Source of the DNA: Zea mays
Lineage: Eukaryota; Streptophyta; Magnoliopsida; Poales; Poaceae
Direction of reading: 5' to 3'
NCBI RefSeq assembly: GCF_902167145.1
Contig: NC_050104.1
Span: forward strand, 98,777,849-98,841,848
Length of the DNA stretch: 64,000 bases
Below the pieces are notes generated by a model, which was not told the origin of the DNA, did not search any database, and was given only the letters and a program-made list of their open reading frames with translations. The position numbers and the translations under genes are program-made. Below are positions 57,118 through 64,000 of this stretch, in pieces. The first letter of the stretch is position 1. The number at the start of each line of letters is the position of its first letter.

Positions 57118-58640
57118 ATGGCGCCCAAGAAGAGAAAACATAGTGCTACTATTCCAGTCATCCCGCCAATCGACCCCAACAGCCAACTCCCCTTCGCCGG
57201 TAACCACATGTTTGTTATTTCTGAAGCTGACCTTCTGCACCTTGTTGAAATTGGTGTTCTTCCGCCAAAAGAATTGTGCTCCTGGCGGATCTGGCGCGGA
57301 GTTACTGTCCTGACAGAGGATACTCACGAGGCTCTTATCTTTGTGTTGTTTCTCATCCGGGGACTGGCCCTGCCAGTTTCTCCTTTCTTCCGCAGCCTTC
57401 TCGACTTTTATCCTCTTAATCTCACCCATTTAAATCCCAATTCTGTACTTCAGATTGTTGTGTATGTTCATCTTTGTGAGGCCTTCCTTGGGATTCTTCC
57501 TCACTTTGGGCTTTGGAAGTACCTTTACCACTGTCGGCCCGAGATGACTGGAGGACAACATCAGCTTGTTGGGGGTGCTAGCCTGGAGCTTCGCCGAGGC
57601 AGAAAAGTTGAGTATCTTGACATCCCCTTGAAAGACAGTATCAAGGGATGGTGCCTCGAGTGGTTTACCATGGAGAACCATAACAAGTCCCTTCCTGCCC
57701 GATCAGAGAGGCAGCCAGACGTCCGAACGCCTAGCTGGACTGAAGTCCCTACATATTCAGAGCTTGCTGAGTCTAGAGTGCTGCTTGCAAAGATATGTGC
57801 ATTGAAGGATAGGGGCTTGACTGTTGAATCTGTTGTTGTTGATTTTGTCTTCAAGAATATTCAACCTCTCAAGGATAGAGTCTACCCTGCCTACCTGTAT
57901 ACTGGGGTCAATGACCCTACCCGAATTACCAATAGACGGATTTCTGAACAAGACGTGTTGAGCCAAGTTGATTTGATGCTGAGAGGCAAGATTTCGAATG
58001 TTGGTGCTCCCTTATCGTATTCTGCCTGGAATTTTCATCCACAGAGCCCCTTTTCCGAGTTTGTTTCCAACCCCTGTTCAAGATGGCAATCCGGGCCATA
58101 GAGTGCGACCCTCCCTAGAGGATATTGAGGCCTTCATTGCTCCAAACCGAAATCTCCCTGAAGAGGAAAGACAGACCCATTTCCAGATGTAGACGACCGC
58201 TGATGAGGCTGAGGTGAACGATGTTCTCAGTATGCTGGCGGGTGAGTCATCTGACTCTGCCCATACTTTGTTGGTTAGTGCTGCAACTAGACATTGCCTT
58301 AGCGAGGATGAAGGAGTTCAAAGTCATAGAAGTGTTCGTCGCAAACGATTGCGTCGAACGAGCCATCCAGCCGTGCCTGACGAAGGGAAGAAAAGAAAGA
58401 AAAGACTTCGGCGGTCATCAGGCTTGGAACTGGGTGCGGATCCTACCGCCTCAGTCCTCGGCGGTGGCTTGGCGAGCGCCAACCTCGAGGATGACATTGG
58501 AAAATGTGATGGTGTCAGAGTTGGTGGTCGTGTACTTGAGAGGATGAAGAGGAGGAAGAGGAAATTGTCCCTTTGATTCGCAAGAATAGCCACAACCATA
58601 GCAGCGACGATGTCCCAATTCAAGCTTTATTAGGATTGGT
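57118..58640 (+). pseudogene. Transposase_28-type (putative gypsy-type transposon) antisense ORF, broken
   Basis: From ATG at 57118 the product starts MAPKKRKHSATIPVIPP. Residues about 60-160 carry text such as RGLALPVSPFFRSLLDFYPL, LNPNSVLQIVVYVHLCEAFL and GILPHFGLWKYLY, typical of the family PF04195 that is abundant in cereal genomes and associated with Tat retrotransposons. The first frame stops at 58099-58101 after a frameshift near 58070. The other frame continues (RVRPSLEDIEAFIAP), meets TAG at 58190-58192, goes on through a basic, probably nuclear-targeting patch (KKRKKRLRRSS), and shifts again near 58545. The role of this protein family is unknown; a structural or regulatory function in Tat elements has been suggested because it is conserved although antisense. 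Confidence 0.7.
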
Positions 58641-58871
58641 TAGTCTCCAAGGGCTGACGATGTCTGCCATCGACCATGTGAAAGGGAATTAGGCTTACAC
58701 CTTTTTCCTAATTGATTTTGGTGGTTGAATTGCCCAACACAAATAATTGGACTAACTAGTTTGCTCTAGTCTATAAGTTTTACATGTGCCAAAGGTTCAC
58801 AATAAGCCAATAAAAAGACCAAGAAAGGGTTCAAACAAAGAGAGCAAAAGACAACCCAAAGGCACCCTGGT

Positions 58872-59262
58872 CTGGCGCACCGGACTGTCCGGTGTGCCAC
58901 CGGACAGTGTCCGGTGCACCACGACACTCGAAGCTGAACTCGCTACCTTCGGGAAAATCAGAGGGCGCTCCGCTACAATTCACCAGACTGTTCGATGAAG
59001 CACCGGATAGTGTCCGATGTCACACCGGACTGTCCGGTGTGACACTGGAGCAACGACTACTTCGCACGCAACGGTCGTCTGCAACCGTATTAAATGCGCT
59101 ACAGTGCGCGCCAGAGTCAGAGCACGCGCGGGAGGTGCACCGGACAGTCTACATGACCTGTCCGGTGCACCACCGGACAGCCCAGAGGCCCCACAAGTTA
59201 GAGCTCCAACGGTCGAACCCCAACGGCTGGCTGACGTGGTTGGCGCACCGGACTGTCCGGTG
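58872..59262 (+). promoter_or_regulatory. Cluster of CACCGGAC/GTCCGGTG palindromes upstream of the Sirevirus TATA box
   Basis: Clear copies occur at about 58878-58893, 58900-58918, 59023-59038, 59140-59166 and 59244-59260, with degenerate ones between. Sirevirus LTRs are known to carry such palindromes in a CpG-rich block before the core promoter, where they are thought to bind regulators. The variants here (ttcgatgaag, gatagtgtccgatg) show decay. Confidence 0.75.
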
Positions 59263-59308
59263 CGCCATGCGACAGCAACCTTCCAACGGCCATTTTTGAT
59301 GGTTGGGG

Positions 59309-59317
59309 CTATAAATA
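59309..59317 (+). promoter_or_regulatory. TATA box of the Sirevirus LTR
   Basis: CTATAAATA in the context ggttggggctataaatactc, about 50 bases downstream of the last palindrome. The transcription start is expected some 30 bases further on. Confidence 0.75.
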
Positions 59318-59875
59318 CTCCAACCACCCCACATTCAATGGCATCCAAGTTTCTACACTTCTACACCTTACAAGAGCTATAGCATTCAATACAAGACACA
59401 CCAAAGAGATCAAATCCTCTCCCAACTCCACACAAAGCTTTAGTGATTAGAGAGAGATTTGTTGTGTTCATTTGAGCTCTTGCGCTTGGATTGCTTCTTT
59501 TCTTTCTCATTCTTCTTGTGATCAAACTCAATTGTAACCAAGGCAAGAGACACCAATTGTGTGGTGGTCCTTGCGGGAACTTCGTGTTCCATTTGATTGG
59601 GAAGAGAAGCTCACTCGGTCTAAGTGACCGTTTGAGAGAGGGAAAGGGTTGAAAGAGACCCGGTCTTCGTGACCACCTCAACGGGGAGTAGGTTCGCAAG
59701 AACCGAACCTCGGTAAAACAAATCATCATGTCTCGCTCTTTATTTGCTCACGATTTGTTTTGCGCCCTCTCTCTCGGACTCGTTTCTATTTCTAACGCTA
59801 ACCCGGCTTGTAGTTGTGCTCAAGTTTATAAATTTCAGATTCGCCCTGTTCACCCCCGTCTAGGCGACTTTCAAT

Positions 59876-59887
59876 TGGTATCAGAGC
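59876..59887 (+). other. Primer-binding site of the Sirevirus
   Basis: TGGTATCAGAGC, two bases after the LTR, is the perfect initiator tRNA-Met primer-site consensus. Confidence 0.9.
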
Positions 59888-59921
59888 CCGGTGCTTCATT
59901 AGAGCTTAACCGCTCGAAGTG

Positions 59922-62549
59922 ATGTCGGGAGATCACGCCAAGAAGGAGATGATGACCGGCGAGAAGCCCGCTACAAGCCATGGGAAGGCTCCATCCGGGG
60001 AGTCCGCCAACAAAGTGAAGGGATCCCCTTCACACAACAAGTCGGGTCAGAGCGGTGACAAGAATAAGAAGATGAGGAAAGTGGTCTACTACGAGACCGA
60101 CTCTTTGTCGCCATCCACCTCCGGCTCCGACATGCCGTCCGTAACTTCTAAGCGCCATGAGCACAAGAAGTTTAGTAAGATTCCCCTACGCTACCCTCGC
60201 ATTTCCAAACGTACTCCTTTACTTTCTGTCCCATTAGGCAAACCACCTATGTTTGATGGTGAAGATTATAATATGTGGAGTGATAAAATGAGGCATAATC
60301 GAACCTCACTCCACACTAGCATTTGGGATGTTGTTGAGATTGGAGTACAGGTACCATCACCGGGGAATGAAGATTATGATTCGGACGAGGTTGCCCAAAT
60401 CCGGCACTTTAACTCTCAAGCCACCACTATACTCCTCGCCTCTCTAAGTCGAGAGGAGTATAATAAGGTGCAAGGGTTAAAGAGCGCCAAAGAGATTTGG
60501 GACGTACTCAAGACCGCGCACGAAGGAGATGAGGTGACCAAAATCACCAACGGGAGACGATCGAGGGGGAGCTCGGTCGGTTCCGACTTAACCAAGGCGA
60601 GGACCCTCAAGCCATGTACAACCGCTTGAAGACCTTGGTGAACCAAGTGCGCAACCTCGGGAGCACCAAATGGGATGACCATGAGATGGTCAAGGTTATT
60701 CTAAGATCCCTCGTTTTCCTTAACCCTACGCAAGTTCAATTAATTCGAGGAAATCCTAGATATACTCTAATGTCTCCCGAGGAGGTAATAGGTAATTTTG
60801 TGAGCTTTGAGTTAATGATCAAAGGCTCAAAGAAAATCATCGAGCTAGATGGCCCCTTCACGTCCGAAGCACAACCGGTCGCATTCAAGGCGACGGAGAA
60901 GAAGAAGGTAGAGTCTACATCAAGTAGACAACCCATCGACGCCTCTAAACTCGACAATGAGGAAATGGCGCTCATCATCAAGAGTTTCCGCCAAATCCTC
61001 AAACAAAGGAAGGGGAAAGATTACAAGCCCCGTTCCAAGAAGGTGTGCTACAAATGTGGTAAGCTCGGTCATTTCATTGCTAAATGTCTGTTATCTAGTG
61101 ATAGTGACAGGGGCGACGACAAGAAGGGCAAGAGGAGAGAAACGAAGAGGTACCACAAGAAGAGGGGCGGCGATGCCCATGTGTGCCGCGAGTGGGACTC
61201 CGAGGAGAGCTCCTCCGACTCCTCCTCCGACGAGGACACCGCCAACATCGCCGTCACCAAGGGACTCCTCTTCCCCAACGTCGGCCACAAGTGCCTCATG
61301 GCAAAGGACGGCAAAAGGAAGAAGGTAAAATCAAGATCCTCCACTAAATATGAAACCTCTAGTGATGAGGATAATGCTAGTGATGAGGAGGATAACTTGC
61401 GCATCCTTTTTGCCAACCTTAACATGCAACAAAAAGAAAAACTAAATGAATTAATTAGTGCTATTCATGAGAAGGATGAACTCTTGGACACCCAAGAGGA
61501 CTTCCTAATTAAGGAAAATAAGAAGCATGTTAAGGTTAAAAATGCTTATGCTCTAGAAGTAGAAAAGTGAAAAATTATCTAGTGAGCTAAGCACATGCCA
61601 TGATGTTATCACCAACCTTAGAAATGAGAATGCTAGTTTAATTGCTAAGGTTGATTCAAATGTTTGTGATGCTTCAATTCCCAATCTTAGAGATGATAAT
61701 GTTGAATTACTTGTTAAGATTGAAGAATTGAATGTTTCTCTTGCTAGCCTTAGAAATGATAATGAAAAATTAATTACTAAGGCTAAAGACTTAGATGTTT
61801 GCAATGTTACAATTTCCAATCTTAGAAGTGAAAATGACATTTTACATGCTAAGATTGTTGAACTAAAATCTTGCAAACCCTCTACATCTACCGTTGAGCA
61901 TGTTTCCATTTGCACTAGATGTAGAGACATTAATGTTGATGCTATTCATGATCACCTAGCTTTAATTAAGAAACAAAATGATCACATAGCTCAACTTAAT
62001 GCTAAAATTAATGAGCATGACTTAGAAAATGAAAAGTTTAAGTTTGCTAGAAGCATGCTCTATAGTGAGAGATGCCCTGGCATCAAGGATGGCATTGGCT
62101 TCCAAAAGGGGGACAATGTCAAACTTAATGCCCCTCCTAAAAGATTGTCTAACTTTGTAAAGGGCAAGGCTCCCATGCCTCAGGATAACGAGGGTTACAT
62201 TTTGTATCCTGCCAGTTATCCCGAGAGCAAAATTAGGAGAATTCATTCTAGGAAGTCTCACTCTGGCCCTAATCATGCTTTTATGTATAAGGGTGAGACA
62301 TCTAGCTCTAGGCAATCAACCCGTGCAAAATTGCCTAAGAAGAAAACTCCTATTGCATCAAATGATTCTAAAATTTCATTTAAAACTTTTGATGCATCTT
62401 ATGTTTTAACTAACAAATCCGGCAAGGTAGTTGCCAAGTATGTTGGGGGCAAGCACAAGGGGTCAAAGACTTGTGTTTGGGTACCCAAAGTTCCTATATC
62501 TAATGTCAAAGGACCCAAAACCATTTGGGTACCTAAAATCAAGAACTAA
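59922..62549 (+). pseudogene. Sirevirus gag, broken by two frameshifts
   Basis: The start MSGDHAKKEMMTGEK is at 59922. The Gag core is recognisable by KPPMFDGEDYNMWSDKM and SREEYNKVQGLKSAKEIWD. The frame is lost near 60555 and resumes through NRLKTLVNQVRNLG to the CCHC knuckle CYKCGKLGHFIAKC (about 61046-61087), followed by an acidic Ser-rich segment. A second break near 61566 (two bases appear to be missing) leads into a long coiled-coil-like region of repeated NLRNEN/LRSEND text. The gene ends with TAA at 62547. Sirevirus gags are unusually long and have this kind of C-terminal extension, in some members reported to bind a dynein light chain. This copy cannot make full-length Gag. Confidence 0.85.
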
Positions 62550-62564
62550 ACTTGTTTTGTAGGT

Positions 62565-63325
62565 TTATGCATCTGGGGGCTCAAGTTGGACCATTGATAG
62601 CGGGTGCACAAACCACATGACCGGGGAGAAGAAGATGTTCTCCTCCTATGAGAAAAACCAAAATCCCCAATGAGCTATCACATTCGGGGATGGAAATCAA
62701 GGTTTGGTCAAATGCTTGGGTAAAATTGCTATATCACCTGACCATTCCATTTCAAATGTTTTTCTTGTAGATTCTTTAGATTACAACTTGCTTTCAGTTT
62801 CACAATTATGTAAAATGGGTTACAACTGTCTTTTTACGGATACAGGTGTCACTGTCTTTAGAAGAAGTGATGATTCAATAGCATTTAAGGGAGTGTTAGA
62901 GGGTCAGCTATACTTAGTAGATTTTGATAGAGCTGAACTCGACACTTGCTTAATTGCTAAGACTAACATGGGCAGGCTCTGGCATCGCCGACTAGCACAT
63001 GTTGGAATGAAGAATCTTCACAAGCTTCTAAAGGGAGAACACATTTTGGGACTAACAAATGTTTATTTTGAGAAAGACAGGATTTGTAGCGCATGTCAAG
63101 CAGGGAAGCAAGTTGGTGTTCATCATCCACACAAGAACATCATGACGACTGACAGGCCACTCGAGCTCCTACATATGGACCTTTTCGGCCCGATAACTTA
63201 CATAAGCATCGGCGGGAGTAAGTACTGCCTAGTTATTGTGGATGATTATTCTCGCTTCACTTGGGTGTTCTTTTTGCAGGAAAAATCTCATACCCAAGAG
63301 ACCCTAAAGGGATTCTTGAGACGGG
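62565..63325 (+). pseudogene. Sirevirus pol, 5' part, interrupted by stop and by insertion
   Basis: Protease (TIDSGCTNHM, about 62592-62621) is followed by TGA at 62671-62673, where an Arg codon is usual. It continues through GNQGLVKCLGKI, the integrase zinc-binding region (LWHRRLAHVGMKNLH ... CSACQAGKQ, 62977-63111) and the first catalytic Asp of the integrase core (LHMDLFGP, about 63172). It is cut at 63325 by the next element. The remaining integrase, RT and RNase H would lie to the right of that insertion. Confidence 0.8.
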
Positions 63326-63799
63326 TGTTGGGGCGAAGGCAAAGACGCCACCCTTCGCTCGAGGCCTTCGCTGCTGTCGCTGGTCTGACTGAGACAAAAC
63401 GGGCGGGGACACCCTTCGCTCGATTCGGCACCGGACGAAGGCCTGCGGCGACGCCATCCCGCAGCACGGCCTCGTTCAGCTCTGAGGCCCACGTGTGATC
63501 TGGCCCATTGTAACGGGCCCTGCGTGGCCGCCTTTGTGTTACGGGCCTAATTTGTAAAGGCATGCTTGTAATTACAGCCTGTAACCCTGCTTTATGGGAA
63601 TATTCTGGGGATAAACTAGGCGTCTGAGGGCACATGCGTCCTTAACACAAGGCGCTGGGCACTCAGATACCTATAAATACCCCCGCACAGTGCCCGTGAG
63701 AGGCTAGATTAACAGAGCTATTGCCTCCTAGTACGTAACCCTGTTGTCACCACTGTTCTCCCTTGTTGGCCCCCTTGCGATTGAGAGCAAGTTCCAACA
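63326..63799 (+). repeat. 5' LTR of the nested element (474 bp)
   Basis: It begins tgttggggcgaaggc and ends gcaagttccaaca. A TATA box (CTATAAATACC) lies at about 63671-63681. It is rich in cttcgct/gaagg motifs. Confidence 0.8.
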
Positions 63800-63800
63800 T

Positions 63801-63813
63801 TTGGCGCCCACCG
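63801..63813 (+). other. Primer-binding site of the nested element
   Basis: TGGCGCCCACCGT, one base after the LTR end. It differs from the tRNA-Met sites of the other elements in this window. Confidence 0.7.
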
Positions 63814-63839
63814 TTCGTGCTACCACAAAACCACCCGCG

Positions 63840-64000
63840 ATGGCACCCAAGAGAGCTAACCCGAAGGCTGACGAGGCTGCGAAGGCAGCACTGCTCGCCG
63901 CAAGAAAGGGCAAGGCCCTCGCCCTCACCCAATCCACCCACCATGAGCCCACTGAAGAAATGTTCCCCGCACCTGCGAAGACGACACCTTCCGCACCTGC
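63840..64000 (+). CDS. N terminus of the gag protein of the nested LTR element (partial)
   Basis: An open frame begins MAPKRANPKADEAAKAALLA 27 bases after the primer site and stays open to the window edge. The Lys/Ala-rich start suits the N terminus of a Tat-type Gag, but no domain is in view. It is partial because the window ends. Confidence 0.55.
   Translation, partial: MAPKRANPKADEAAKAALLAARKGKALALTQSTHHEPTEEMFPAPAKTTPSAP

Larger units (their letters stand above)
58679..59873 (+). repeat. 5' LTR of the Sirevirus (1195 bp)
   Basis: It begins tgaaagggaattaggcttac and ends ctaggcgactttca. It contains the text ggttgaattgcccaacacaa and a TATA box, both typical of the maize Ji/Opie group. Confidence 0.85.
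54199..64000 (-). mobile_element. 3' portion of a Tat-lineage (Grande-like) Gypsy element, itself interrupted by later insertions; extends beyond the window
   Basis: The layout read on the complement is: antisense ORFs (57118-58640 and 56083-56641 on the + strand), a tandem repeat array (54817-55485), a purine tract and a 618-bp LTR (54816-54199). Antisense ORFs and tandem repeats between pol and the 3' LTR are typical of Tat elements such as maize Grande. A Sirevirus entered at 58679. The pol region and the 5' LTR are not in view, so the family name is tentative; the end at 64000 is only the window edge. Confidence 0.6.
58679..64000 (+). mobile_element. Sirevirus (Ty1/Copia, Ji/Opie-like) inserted in the Tat-like element; continues beyond the window
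   Basis: The 5' LTR 58679-59873 is followed by primer site TGGTATCAGAGC, a long gag, and pol up to the integrase core, where another LTR element enters at 63326. The 5-bp left flank is ccatg (58674-58678); the right flank is not in view. LTR length (about 1.2 kb), the palindrome cluster and the gag text identify the Sirevirus genus with good confidence; Ji versus Opie cannot be settled by eye. The end at 64000 is only the window edge. Confidence 0.85.
63326..64000 (+). mobile_element. 5' end of another LTR retrotransposon nested in the Sirevirus integrase
   Basis: A 474-bp LTR (63326-63799, TG...CA) is followed by TGGCGCCCACCG, a primer site of the non-Met type seen in many grass Tat-like Gypsy elements, and the start of a gag frame. 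The left 5-bp flank is acggg (63321-63325); the right end is outside the window. The superfamily is likely Gypsy, but no diagnostic pol domain is in view. Confidence 0.8.

Overview
The window looks like grass genomic DNA, most probably maize (Zea mays) or a very close relative. The reasons are one large intron-rich nuclear gene, a second small GC-rich gene, an Au-type SINE, Tourist-, hAT- and Stowaway-like MITEs, and a nested pile of long LTR retrotransposons (Ty3/Gypsy with 3.3-3.6 kb LTRs, and a Ji/Opie-type Sirevirus LTR with CACCGGAC/GTCCGGTG palindromes). All family names come from sequence recognition alone; no database was consulted.

Genic part (about 1-25 kb). A SAM-domain protein gene lies on the + strand (1544-2179). 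Convergent to it is a complete cytosolic isoleucyl-tRNA synthetase gene on the - strand (24520 down to 3472). I traced the synthetase by hand through 27 coding exons with consistent phases, giving an uninterrupted frame of 1172 codons that keeps HYGH, KMSKS and the editing-domain motifs. One intron (intron 6) has a GC donor. Intron 16, originally about 96 nt, carries a 5.87-kb Ty1/Copia element (6875-12743) with apparently identical 140-bp LTRs and an aaaca target-site duplication, in antisense to the gene. Other introns hold a SINE, a family of small inverted-repeat elements and a truncated Stowaway-like piece.

Repeat part (about 25.8-64 kb). (a) A + strand Gypsy chromovirus-like element occupies 25860-37705 (TSD agtgc) and split a small inverted-repeat element in two; its gag-pol frame carries three stops and two frameshifts. 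(b) A remnant Gypsy gag on the - strand (about 38.47-39.0 kb) is followed by a second, - strand chromovirus-like element at 39010-52429 (TSD ctcga). That one has a nearly intact 1469-codon gag-pol frame and an additional 339-aa ORF between the primer-binding site and gag. (c) A partial inverted Sirevirus-like LTR (from 53169) is cut by the 3' end of a - strand Tat/Grande-like element (3' LTR 54199-54816, a tandem array of hairpin monomers, and antisense + strand ORFs including one of the Transposase_28 type). (d) That element is entered at 58679 by a + strand Ji/Opie-like Sirevirus, which is itself entered inside its integrase at 63326 by another LTR element that runs off the window.

The most notable points are the extra upstream ORF with a possible double-stranded-RNA-binding-like fold (47620-48639), the hairpin/polypurine tandem array next to the Tat-like 3' LTR, a sequence module conserved between two otherwise diverged Gypsy LTRs, and the defective but very young Copia copy inside an essential gene.
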